Shown here piece by piece: positions 27,360 to 34,234 of a stretch of DNA of 64,000 nt. The stretch comes from Archaeoglobus sp. JdFR-27. Lineage in GTDB: Archaea; Halobacteriota; Archaeoglobi; Archaeoglobales; Archaeoglobaceae. Under the pieces are notes generated by a model. That model saw only the letters and a list, made by a program, of their open reading frames with translations. It was not told the origin of the DNA and did not search any database. Numbering within the stretch: the stretch's first letter is position 1; the number at the start of each line of letters is the position of its first letter. The translations under genes and the position numbers were made by a program. The DNA lies in NCBI GenBank assembly GCA_002011235.1, contig MTMO01000001.1, positions 1 to 64,000 on the forward strand. Direction: 5' to 3'.

Positions 27360-27477
27360 AGGCCTTAAAAAGTGGCTAGCCAAGAACGAGAAAACCGGAA
27401 TTCGCTATCGATCAATAAATGGCAAGTGGGTGGTTGACACGGATTCATTGATCGAGTCTGGGACTAGCGAAAAGTAA
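27259..27477 (+). CDS. Excisionase-like helix-turn-helix protein
   Basis: 72 residues. SVESLALYLGCSVEGLKKWLAKN is a MerR/Xis-type helix-turn-helix, given here in parts (ESLALYLGCSVEGLKKW), followed by a beta hairpin (IRYRSINGKWVVDTDSL) as in HTH_17 proteins. GGAGGTGG overlaps the GTG start; a TTG three codons later is the alternative. As the last gene of the island's main operon, in an element with a tyrosine integrase, it is a reasonable candidate for the recombination directionality factor. Confidence 0.6.
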   Translation: MVSLEEKKPIVGAIPKNSLISVESLALYLGCSVEGLKKWLAKNEKTGIRYRSINGKWVVDTDSLIESGTSEK

Positions 27478-27498
27478 GGCCCATATTCCAATGTGATC

Positions 27499-27529
27499 GG
27501 ATACATTCCAACTGTATCCAACATTTTTT
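27499..27529 (+). terminator. Hairpin plus T-run after the island operon
   Basis: GGATACA (27499-27505) and TGTATCC (27513-27519) form a perfect 7-bp stem with a 7-base loop, followed by six T residues at 27524-27529. It lies 22 bases after the last gene of the operon. Confidence 0.55.
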
Positions 27530-27789
27530 CGAAAGGCAAATCTTAATACCTCTGAAAGATACTTAAGCTCAGAAAAAATTACTCGATTCTTTTATTTTAA
27601 TCTGTGAAAAATATCCTTTGGTATAGACACTTAGATATTATAGCAATTTGTCGCTGTTGGTGTTACTTTCAAAACTTTTTGTATATGGTGATAAAAGATT
27701 TAACAGTTAATTAAAAATTTTTCTGTATATATAAGTTAGGTAATAAAGAAAAGCTTATAAAACAGAAGAAATAATCCCCACATAAGGAG
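27530..27789. other. AT-rich gap before the membrane protein gene
   Basis: About 260 AT-rich bases with no gene. The right end has a TATA-like TTATAAAA stretch near 27755 and a strong GGAGGTGA at 27785-27792. Nothing else stands out. Confidence 0.4.
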
Positions 27790-28134
27790 GTGAACACCCG
27801 AAGGTTTAAACCTGGGTACGTGGTTATGAGACTCAGAAATGATGATAAAGGAATGGCTGGTCTTCAGGCCCTCATCGGCGTCGTTATAACTCTAGCAGTG
27901 ATTGCTATCCTCTTCCAGATCGTTCCAATGCTGGGATACAAAGTCGAGAGTGCTGTCAAGGTTGGAGCGAACAGCCAGTGGAACGCAAGCGTAAACTCAA
28001 ATCTACCTACCGGTTACGGATTCTGGGCTGACAATGCTTCACTGATAAGCATTGTTGTCCTGATTGCGTTGATCAGCATCGTCATCGGGTACTTGGTTGC
28101 AACAGGGCGGGTATCCTTTGGCGGAAAGGAGTAA
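27790..28134 (+). CDS. Two-helix membrane protein with prepilin-like N-terminus
   Basis: Up to 114 residues. A charged leader RNDDKG is followed by MAGLQALIGVVITLAVIAIL, which resembles the class III signal of archaellins and pilins (cleavage after KG), and a second membrane helix lies near the C-terminus (SIVVLIALISIVIGYLVA). Two helices separated by a short polar segment is also the layout of spindle-shaped virus coat proteins. The start is unclear: GTG at 27790 overlaps the Shine-Dalgarno, while ATG at 27826 would give a typical 9-residue leader. Alone after the operon, it is the only obvious structural-protein candidate in the island. Confidence 0.65.
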   Translation: MNTRRFKPGYVVMRLRNDDKGMAGLQALIGVVITLAVIAILFQIVPMLGYKVESAVKVGANSQWNASVNSNLPTGYGFWADNASLISIVVLIALISIVIGYLVATGRVSFGGKE

Positions 28135-28143
28135 AGCAAAAAA

Positions 28144-28190
28144 AAGCGCTAGCGCTTACGTTAGATTGAAAAATTTCCTTTTTTTAACGT
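28144..28190 (+). terminator. Palindrome and T-run terminator
   Basis: A perfect 14-base palindrome AAGCGCTAGCGCTT at 28144-28157 is followed by a T-rich run ending about 28185, and an outer ACGTTA/TAACGT pair (28158-28163, 28185-28190) brackets the run. It begins 10 bases after the membrane-protein stop. Confidence 0.55.
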
Positions 28191-28302
28191 TCAACCTGTA
28201 AGTCGGTTGTGAGTGGTGCCAGGTAGTTGGAAGTTAGAACCTCGCTGTTATCTTCTATTTAGTTACATCCAAAAATAGATGGAAACTCATTCGCACCTTT
28301 AC

Positions 28303-28494
28303 CTAATCTTCCTTTCTCTCCATCGCTTCCTTAATGAATGATTTCTCACTTAACCATGCGATAACGATATTTCTGATTATTTCAGCGTCCTTATCTCCAA
28401 TCTTTCCTTTGAGGTTTTTTTCTATAACCTCCCATGTTCCCCAGGGTATGGTTACGATTATCCTTTTGCCTTTGTACTTACTACTTTGACTCAT
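28303..28494 (-). CDS. Ribbon-helix-helix (CopG-type) regulator
   Basis: 63 residues: strand KRIIVTIPWGTWEVIEKNL and helices (IGDKDAEIIRNIVIAWLSEKS), here in parts RIIVTIPWGTWEV and DAEIIRNIVIAWLSEK, typical of RHH repressors. It is divergent from a small plus-strand operon, and the 74-base gap holds a 29-base palindrome (28529-28557) that is a likely operator. Confidence 0.75.
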   Translation of the reverse strand: MSQSSKYKGKRIIVTIPWGTWEVIEKNLKGKIGDKDAEIIRNIVIAWLSEKSFIKEAMERKED

Positions 28495-28528
28495 AGTAGA
28501 ATCTAATTAGAAAACTTTAAATAGTTTA

Positions 28529-28557
28529 CTACTCTATTTAGATACTAAATAGAGTAG
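28529..28557. promoter_or_regulatory. 29-bp operator-like palindrome
   Basis: CTACTCTATTTAG at 28529-28541, ATA spacer, CTAAATAGAGTAG at 28545-28557: 13-base arms with no mismatch. A third half-site TAAATAG lies at 28518-28524. It sits between the divergent RHH gene and the plus-strand genes, 12 bases before the ATG at 28569, so a bound repressor would block initiation there. Confidence 0.7.
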
Positions 28558-28568
28558 GAGGTGGAAAT

Positions 28569-28739
28569 ATGGAAGACGGAATGGAGCTTGGTGAGATAGA
28601 AGTGAGGAAGTGCGGAAAGTTGTATGAGATCAGAGTGGGAACCCTAGAAATTAGAAGTGGGGAAATCTCGGCAGAGCGACTATTTACAGGGATAGGGCTT
28701 CTAGCAGAATCTCTTTGCTACCTAGAGGCTGAGATCTGA
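28569..28739 (+). CDS. Small hypothetical protein (56 residues)
   Basis: Starts with TAGGAGGTGG upstream of the ATG, a strong ribosome site. The peptide reads as beta strands then a helix (LGEIEVRKCGKLYEIRVG, then RLFTGIGLLAESLCYLEAE). No family recognised. First gene of a three-gene unit under the 29-bp palindrome. Confidence 0.6.
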   Translation: MEDGMELGEIEVRKCGKLYEIRVGTLEIRSGEISAERLFTGIGLLAESLCYLEAEI

Positions 28740-28760
28740 GCAGTTATGGAGGTGAAAAAG

Positions 28761-28925
28761 ATGGAAGAAGTTGAGGTGGGAATTCCGAAGGAAATGTATG
28801 AGTGGGTAGAGGAATTTATTGAAGGTAGTAAGTGGGGTTTTGAGGACGTCGAGGAGTTCGTAAGGCATGCTATTAGACGAAAGATGTTCGAAGTTAAAGG
28901 GATAAGGAGGAGATGGAGAAGATGA
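28761..28925 (+). CDS. Ribbon-helix-helix-like protein (54 residues)
   Basis: EVEVGIPKEMYEWVEEFIEG followed by EDVEEFVRHAIRRKMFEVKG has the strand-helix-helix layout of RHH proteins. GGAGGTGA lies 5 bases before the ATG. The stop overlaps the next ATG. It may act with the divergent RHH protein or as an antitoxin-like regulator. Confidence 0.6.
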   Translation: MEEVEVGIPKEMYEWVEEFIEGSKWGFEDVEEFVRHAIRRKMFEVKGIRRRWRR

Positions 28926-29209
28926 GAATAAGCAAGACCTATAAGCTGGAGAAAACCTATCTTGGAGATGAGAACGAAAACGGAGAGCCAATATACTCCC
29001 TTCCATATATTTTTATTAAGCTGAGGAACAAAAGTGGCAAGATCGATTATTGTACGGAGTCTTTCAATGAGATGGAGCTCGAGCTCGATTCAACAAGGTT
29101 GGTCATGCGTTTTTGGGGAGAAAATGACGAAACTGAGATAGCCATAACTTTTGATGCGGTCAGAAAGTTGTTGGAGTTTGTAAGAGAAGAGATGATCGAG
29201 GTGGTTTAG
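28922..29209 (+). CDS. Hypothetical protein (95 residues)
   Basis: Unrecognised. Mostly beta strands (ISKTYKLEKTYLG, YSLPYIFIKLRNKSG, RLVMRFWGENDETEIAITF), then a C-terminal helix (VRKLLEFVREEMIEVV). The ATG at 28922 overlaps the previous stop; an in-frame ATG at 28913 is the alternative. Partner of the preceding RHH-like gene. Confidence 0.55.
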   Translation: MRISKTYKLEKTYLGDENENGEPIYSLPYIFIKLRNKSGKIDYCTESFNEMELELDSTRLVMRFWGENDETEIAITFDAVRKLLEFVREEMIEVV

Positions 29210-29319
29210 GTGGAGCCCGTTTTTTGAAATTGGAGAAGAAAGCTATCGAAGTTAAAAGTGAAACAGTATTTTTAAGCTTTCTAGGTTTCCTAACCATCAT
29301 AACGCCGAACAATTTCTGA

Positions 29320-29700
29320 TTAAATAATAACCGGAATGCTTACCTCTATTTCGTCGTAAGGAACGATGGGTTTCTTACTCCTCCTCTTCTTCCACTTTTC
29401 TTCCCTAAATTCAACAAATCCAAGCTTACTGAGGAACTCGAGATCTCTCATAACAGCAGATCTATCCCTCTCGAGTAACTTGGAGAGCTCGTAAATACTA
29501 CTTGGCCTCTTATTCTTAATTATCTGAAGAATTCTGATCCTTTCAGGGGTGAGAATCTTTCTCAGATCATCGAGATTATCCACTACAATCTTCTCATCCT
29601 TAAACTCTTCTCTTTCCTCGACCTTCCTGAATGCGTCAACTATCTCTTCCAGATCCTCCTCTAAGGGCCTAACAATAACCTTGATCTCCTTAACTCTCAT
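29320..29700 (-). CDS. Winged-helix antitoxin/regulator of the HVO_A0114 type
   Basis: 126 residues with a winged helix at about 50-100 (ERIRILQIIKNKRPSSIYEL, then ERDRSAVMRDLEFLSKLG). Such MarR-like proteins are the usual partners of TumE-type proteins. It overlaps the end of the TumE-like gene by 11 bases, so the pair is translationally coupled. Predicted to bind its own promoter and neutralise the partner. Confidence 0.75.
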   Translation of the reverse strand: MRVKEIKVIVRPLEEDLEEIVDAFRKVEEREEFKDEKIVVDNLDDLRKILTPERIRILQIIKNKRPSSIYELSKLLERDRSAVMRDLEFLSKLGFVEFREEKWKKRRSKKPIVPYDEIEVSIPVII

Positions 29701-29986
29701 ACATATCCCTCCTCAACTTTTTCACATCCTCGAGGAACTCTCTTACTAGTTTTTCCCAATCCTCGAATTCTATCTCCTCCTCCCTATCGAAGTAATGCTT
29801 GTGATGACCTTTTCCCCTCTCGTTATCGTAACCGAGAACTCTCCTCCTCCCTCCCTTGATGTAAGCAAGGGAATACTTCACTCCTTCCGGAAAGTCCTCA
29901 GATTTCGGGATTTCCCATATCTTTATTTCCATGATGTCTCCTTCTGGGAAGATTCTCTTCAGGTGGTATCTGAGTTTTGCCACCAA
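29690..29986 (-). CDS. TumE-type toxin-like protein (DUF6516)
   Basis: 98 residues with the family signature GYDNERGKGHHKHYF (about 52-66), preceded by a beta-rich half (MEIKIWEIP, VKYSLAYIKGG). The His-rich motif suggests a nuclease-like site, but the activity is not established for this protein. The start is TTG at 29986 or GTG at 29983; homologues begin near this point. Upstream of its wHTH partner in a two-gene unit at the right side of the island. Confidence 0.75.
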   Translation of the reverse strand: MVAKLRYHLKRIFPEGDIMEIKIWEIPKSEDFPEGVKYSLAYIKGGRRRVLGYDNERGKGHHKHYFDREEEIEFEDWEKLVREFLEDVKKLRRDMYES

Positions 29987-30283
29987 TATGTGATATAAAA
30001 GGTCACATATTTAACTATATCGGAACTTATATTGTAGTATAGGAAAAATTCCGAAATTACCATTGAACCACCCGAGAGCTTTATAATATACGCCGTGTGG
30101 AATTTTATCAGGTGAGATAAAAGGATGTTGAGGTAGGTTTTTATTCTGAAACATTTTATTTTCTCAGAGGGGCGAAAAGAAAGGTATTTTGGCACGGTTT
30201 GAAATATAGTTAATTATCTATTGGAAAGACAACTGCTTAATAAAGATAATTAATAATCAACTAAAACTCATGTGATGTAAACG
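29987..30283. other. AT-rich gap with a 10-bp inverted repeat, candidate right edge of the island
   Basis: TTAATTATCT (30210-30219) and AGATAATTAA (30244-30253) form a perfect inverted repeat around a 24-base spacer. The right arm lies within TAAAGATAATTA (30241-30252), the same 12-mer found at 20033-20044 in front of the integrase. GAAAGACAA inside the spacer resembles the AAAGATAA repeats at the left end. This could be the other attachment region, but the sequence is AT-rich and chance matches are possible. Confidence 0.35.
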
Positions 30284-30776
30284 ATGTTTGATACAGGAAT
30301 AATATCACTTGACTCCCAGCTTAGGTGGATTCCTATGTGGAAAGCTCATCCTAATTTTAGAGGAACTAATACCGAAGGAGAAATATTCACATTCCATGTC
30401 TCAATTGAGGAGTAAAGGAGAGAGAGAGAGAAAAAGTTCTTTACATTACCATCGACCATCCAGAAAAGGAAGTGATAGAAGATCTTAAATTCTACTTTGA
30501 TTTCACGCCAAGCGATAATTTCGAGATCCTTGATCTTTTTATCATAGAACCACATCGCTTCTTGAAGGAGAGACGTGAGATCTTTTATAAAAAGCATTTA
30601 TAAAGAGCACAAGAAGAAACTACCTCAGCGAGATAAAGTATAGATTGAACAAAGAAAATTATGATAGAGTGGTAACAAACAATCTAACCTATTTCTTGAT
30701 GAACTACAGTTTCGAGGAAGTAAACTCATTCCTTGGAGATTTAAACCTCCTTGCGAAGGTAAAAGATTACTTATAA
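30284..30776 (+). pseudogene. Broken gene interrupted at a GA dinucleotide run
   Basis: Three consecutive reading-frame pieces read as one decayed gene. The first (30284-30415) begins MFDTGIISLDSQLRW and stops just before a (GA) run. The second, in another frame, continues from the run to 30603 (VLYITIDHPEKEVIED, then LFIIEPHRFLKERRE). The third frame carries NYLSEIKYRLNKENYDR to a stop at 30774-30776. The joins fall at the GA repeat (about 30417-30431) and near 30601. No family recognised. A sequencing error cannot be excluded for one join, but two are needed. Confidence 0.5.
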
Positions 30777-30796
30777 CCCTTCTCCTAACTAAAAAC

Positions 30797-30997
30797 ATGT
30801 TTGACAAAAGAATCGAGACGGCTATAAAGCATCAGAGTGATGGAGTTATCGAACTCACCCTCAAAGAGGTTGAAAACGAGACTCAGCAAAGGTTGAAAGT
30901 GATAAAACTCGAGAGATACGTTGTTCCTAAGAACATCCTTAGGTGTGAACTTACGGGTAAGGACATATCAGGGGAGTTGCTGATGAGGGTTATGTAG
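30797..30997 (+). CDS. Small hypothetical protein (66 residues)
   Basis: Charged protein with an N-terminal helix and beta-rich middle (GVIELTLKEVENETQQRLK, VIKLERYVVPKNI). No family recognised and no clear Shine-Dalgarno; a TATA-like sequence is not obvious either. It follows the broken gene by 20 bases and may be a further remnant of the accessory region. Confidence 0.4.
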   Translation: MFDKRIETAIKHQSDGVIELTLKEVENETQQRLKVIKLERYVVPKNILRCELTGKDISGELLMRVM

Positions 30998-31038
30998 CCA
31001 CCGTAATTATAAAAAGTTGTAACATCATAACAAAGATT

Positions 31039-31509
31039 ATGAAATACAAAATTTTAAGCGGTTTTATCGAGGTTGAGGGTGTAAGAAATTATTTCGAATC
31101 AATAAAAAATTGTGAGGCTTCAATTATAGATGCTAATTTTATCATATCAATAGACAACGTTAAATTTGCAGCGGAGAAAGCAATAAAATCGTGGCGAGAG
31201 GGTAAAAACATTGCAAAAATCCTTCCAATGGAAATTTTGCTCTATGCCGCAGCTACAAGGCAGATAAAGGATGCGTTGAAAATAGGAATAAAAGAGGGTA
31301 AAAATACAGTTTATGTTGTCTTGCTGAACTGCTATGAATTGCCAGGATTTAAAAAGAATAATTTTGAGAAAATTGATCCCAATGAAAACCAAATAGAAAA
31401 AATAAAAGAATTCTATAGTATAAGTGATAAAGAGTTGGAGATCGTGGGTATCGAGAAGATAGACCTCCTGATCAGAGAAAGAATCGCTCTTTTTGATATA
31501 AGCAAATGA
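31039..31509 (+). CDS. cgi121: KEOPS complex subunit Cgi121
   Basis: 156 residues of the Cgi121/DUF509 family. KEOPS makes the universal tRNA modification t6A at A37; Cgi121 binds the tRNA 3' end and the Bud32 kinase. The signature segment ILPMEILLYAAATRQIKDAL (in parts ILPMEILLYAA and TRQIKDALKIGIKEG) is clear, with a following VVLLNCYE strand. ATTATAAAAAG at about 31005-31015 lies 25-30 bases before the ATG, so it is probably leaderless. It marks the return to chromosomal housekeeping genes. Confidence 0.9.
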   Translation: MKYKILSGFIEVEGVRNYFESIKNCEASIIDANFIISIDNVKFAAEKAIKSWREGKNIAKILPMEILLYAAATRQIKDALKIGIKEGKNTVYVVLLNCYELPGFKKNNFEKIDPNENQIEKIKEFYSISDKELEIVGIEKIDLLIRERIALFDISK

Positions 31510-31554
31510 TTGAAAAGTTGAGAGAAAACCATTTTCAGGTTTTAAGCCATTTTC

Positions 31555-32592
31555 TCATTTTCTCAACTTCAGTATTTTAGGAACTTCCCTCTCATAAGGC
31601 GGGAAAATAACTCCTTTTTCTGTTATCAAGGCGGTGACATACTTGAAAGGTGTGGGATCGAAGGCTGGGTTGTAAACCTTGACATTCTCTGGAGCTATTA
31701 TGCAGCTTCTACATTTCACATGGCAGTACTTCAGCTCATCTGCTGATCTCTCCTCTATCACAACATCCTCCATTTTCTTTTCCCAATCGAAAGTTGTCAG
31801 AGGAGCTGCTACGAAGAAAGGTATTCCATGCTCTTTTGCAAGCACAGCAAGCGTATATGTTCCAATTTTGTTAAAAAACCCATCCCTGACAATTCTATCA
31901 GCTCCAACTATCACCTTATCAACCATTTCTTTCTGCATCACGATTCCTGCCATGCTGTCCGTGATAAGGATGACATCAATCCCATCTCTAAGAAGTTCCC
32001 AAGTTGTAAGTCTTGAGCCCTGATTCAATGGCCGGGTTTCACAGGCAAAAACCCTAACGTTCTTACCCTCAAGCTTTGCACTCTTAATGACACCCAAAGC
32101 TGTTCCCCATTCGACAGTTGCAAGGCTTCCGGTGTTGCAGATCGTAAGGATGCTGTCTCCATCCTCTATGAGCTTGGCCCCAAAGCCTCCCATCAGCTTG
32201 TTCCTGATTATGTCCTCTTCGGCAATCTTTTCAGCCTCTTCAAGCGCTTTCTTTCTGGCTTCCTCTATCGATGAGGCTTCAAAAACCTTCTTTAGAACTC
32301 TTTCCACCCCTACTCCAAGGTTCACTGCAGTAGGTCTTGCATTCGCCAGTTGATTTGCCCTTTCTTTTACATAATCCTTAAATTCCTCAAAATCTTCGAA
32401 TTTCTTTTCACGAGTTGCCAAAACAACCCCATAACCCCCAGCAGCCTCCAGAGCCGGTGCACCTCTGATTGCGAGCCTTTTTATAGCTTCAATAAGCTCA
32501 TCGACCGACCTTATCTCAAGAATTTTAAAGGTCTCGGGCAGAAGAGTTTGATCGATCATCTTGATGCAATCTTCCCAGAAGATCGTCCGCAT
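31555..32592 (-). CDS. mtnA: S-methyl-5-thioribose-1-phosphate isomerase / ribose 1,5-bisphosphate isomerase family
   Basis: 345-residue member of the eIF2B-like sugar-phosphate isomerases. It converts MTR-1-P to MTRu-1-P in methionine salvage. Motifs: KRLAIRGAPALEAAGGYG near the N-terminus, ICNTGSLATVEWGTALGV with the catalytic Cys, TRPLNQGSRLTTWEL, and GADRIVRDGFFNKIGT with the catalytic Asp. In archaea a sister clade acts on ribose 1,5-bisphosphate in the AMP pathway; the RPLNQGSRLT sequence fits MtnA better, but not decisively. Transcribed toward cgi121. Confidence 0.9.
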   Translation of the reverse strand: MRTIFWEDCIKMIDQTLLPETFKILEIRSVDELIEAIKRLAIRGAPALEAAGGYGVVLATREKKFEDFEEFKDYVKERANQLANARPTAVNLGVGVERVLKKVFEASSIEEARKKALEEAEKIAEEDIIRNKLMGGFGAKLIEDGDSILTICNTGSLATVEWGTALGVIKSAKLEGKNVRVFACETRPLNQGSRLTTWELLRDGIDVILITDSMAGIVMQKEMVDKVIVGADRIVRDGFFNKIGTYTLAVLAKEHGIPFFVAAPLTTFDWEKKMEDVVIEERSADELKYCHVKCRSCIIAPENVKVYNPAFDPTPFKYVTALITEKGVIFPPYEREVPKILKLRK

Positions 32593-32681
32593 GATTCTAA
32601 AAGGATCTGGGAATTTTTAGATTTTATGGTATTGCCTAGTATTACCGATCGCCCAAAAACGAATTAAACAGATAGATCTAC

Positions 32682-33845
32682 TTATAGATCGGTTGTGATT
32701 CTGCAAGGGGTGTAGATACATCTCGGTTCCTGAGTAAGGTAATCGCCGGTTAAGGCAAAGGCTCTCGCTCTTGAACCGCCACAGATTCTACGATACTCAC
32801 ACCTTCCACACTTTCCTTTCAGCTTCTCTGGGTCCTTAAGATCCTTGAAGATTTTGGATTCGTTATATATTTCTTTTAAACTCATTTCTCTTACATTTCC
32901 TGCCACCAAAGGAAGGAAACCACTTGGATAAACCTCGCCCACATGGCTGATGAAGAACATCCCTCTTCCATCCGTTATCCCCATCATCCTTTTTATGCCA
33001 TCTGCAAGGCTTCTCCCATGCCCTCCAGCAACTATGCTTCCTGCAGATTCGGATTTAAGTTCGGCTTCAAGTCCATCAATTTGATGAAGGAGATCATAGT
33101 AAAGCTCCGATACTTTCATCTCCATCCCTGCATCCCTCTGCAACTCAATCCTCCTGAGATGGGTTGCGGCTGAACTCTTGATATTCAAACCAGTTTTCTT
33201 TGAAACGTCGTATAGCCAGTTTAAGATGTCTTCAAATTCTTGTGAAGAGGGCATATACTCTATCTTCGCCCTCCCTGTTGGAACCACAAAGAAAACATCC
33301 CAGAGCGTTGCCTCATTCTCGATCGCAAGTTTAGCTATGTTCGCGAGATCATGCAGATTGAATTTTGTAACAGTTGTGTTTATCTGAGTCGAGATTCCAG
33401 CTTTCCTTGCATTCTTCAAAATCTTCATAGACTCTTTAAAAGTTCCTTTTATGCCTCTGAAACCATCATGGATGCTCTCATTGCTACCATCGATGCTGAT
33501 TGCGATCCTTGAAACCCCAGCTTCTTTGAGGGATTCCAAAACTTCGGAGGTTGCCAGATCTGTGCCACTAAATGCCATTGCAATTCTTAACCCGCTGTTC
33601 ACCCCGTACTTAACTATATCAAAAACATCTTCTCTCAAAAGGGGGTCTCCACCCGTGATAACAACCAAAGGATATGGTTTTCCAAAAGCCTTTATCTGCT
33701 CTATAACTTTTTTCGCCTCTTCAAAGCTCAATTCGTCGGGATGCCTTTCCTTCTGAGCTTTTGCCCTACAATGCTTGCATGCAAGCTTACACGCCCTCGT
33801 TAGTTCCCAAAAAATAATAAACGGTCTTTTATTAAGATCCAGCAT
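32682..33845 (-). CDS. Radical SAM/SPASM protein (TIGR04053 / AhbD-like)
   Basis: 387 residues. The radical SAM cluster is C19, C23 and C26 (TRACKLACKHC), with GGDP at about 65 for SAM binding. The C-terminal SPASM-type cysteines include KCGRCEYRRICGGSRARA (about 340-356) and CIYTPC near the end. The sequence follows the TIGR04053 group (FISHVGEVYPSGFLPL), close to heme-maturation enzymes AhbC and AhbD. An alternative heme or peptide-modification role is possible. It is 3 bases downstream of the ASCH-domain gene, so it is probably in one transcript with tmcA. Confidence 0.85.
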   Translation of the reverse strand: MLDLNKRPFIIFWELTRACKLACKHCRAKAQKERHPDELSFEEAKKVIEQIKAFGKPYPLVVITGGDPLLREDVFDIVKYGVNSGLRIAMAFSGTDLATSEVLESLKEAGVSRIAISIDGSNESIHDGFRGIKGTFKESMKILKNARKAGISTQINTTVTKFNLHDLANIAKLAIENEATLWDVFFVVPTGRAKIEYMPSSQEFEDILNWLYDVSKKTGLNIKSSAATHLRRIELQRDAGMEMKVSELYYDLLHQIDGLEAELKSESAGSIVAGGHGRSLADGIKRMMGITDGRGMFFISHVGEVYPSGFLPLVAGNVREMSLKEIYNESKIFKDLKDPEKLKGKCGRCEYRRICGGSRARAFALTGDYLTQEPRCIYTPCRITTDL

Positions 33846-33847
33846 TT

Positions 33848-34234
33848 TTATCCTCCTATATTATCAAGAAATTCGAAATGTATTATGGTAACGAACTCAT
33901 TTTCTTCAATATTTCCATATATTCGTTCCAGTTCCTTGAGTAGTTCTTCTTTTGAGGAAAAACCATCTTCCACCGCATCGGAGTTATTCAGCTCGGAAAC
34001 CCTTTTAACAACCACCTTAACAATCCTGCCCATTCCAAAAGATTTTCCTCCAGCGGTCAGCTCAACCTTCTTCCCCTTTTTATAGAGCTTTATCCCCTTT
34101 CTTATCGTACTCTTCTTTTTTCTTTCCAAAATCATATCTACAAACTTCTCATCGAAATTTATTGAGTTAAGTTTAGATTTAAGCTTCTCGAGCCTCGAAT
34201 CATCTTTCATTGAACCCTTCATTGAACCTTTCAT
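33848..34234 (-). CDS. ASCH/PUA-like domain protein
   Basis: About 128 residues with an ASCH fold: INFDEKFVDMILERKKKSTIRKG, in parts FVDMILERKKKSTIRKG, then KKVELTAGG and FVTIIHFEFL. ASCH proteins bind RNA or act as amidohydrolases on modified nucleosides. The 5' end is a threefold 12-bp repeat (34206-34241) that yields MKGSMKGSMK, so three in-frame ATGs are available; the true start may be the innermost one. The same repeat encodes the FNER repeats at the TmcA C-terminus in another frame; the genes overlap by 35 bases. Confidence 0.78.
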   Translation of the reverse strand: MKGSMKGSMKDDSRLEKLKSKLNSINFDEKFVDMILERKKKSTIRKGIKLYKKGKKVELTAGGKSFGMGRIVKVVVKRVSELNNSDAVEDGFSSKEELLKELERIYGNIEENEFVTIIHFEFLDNIGG

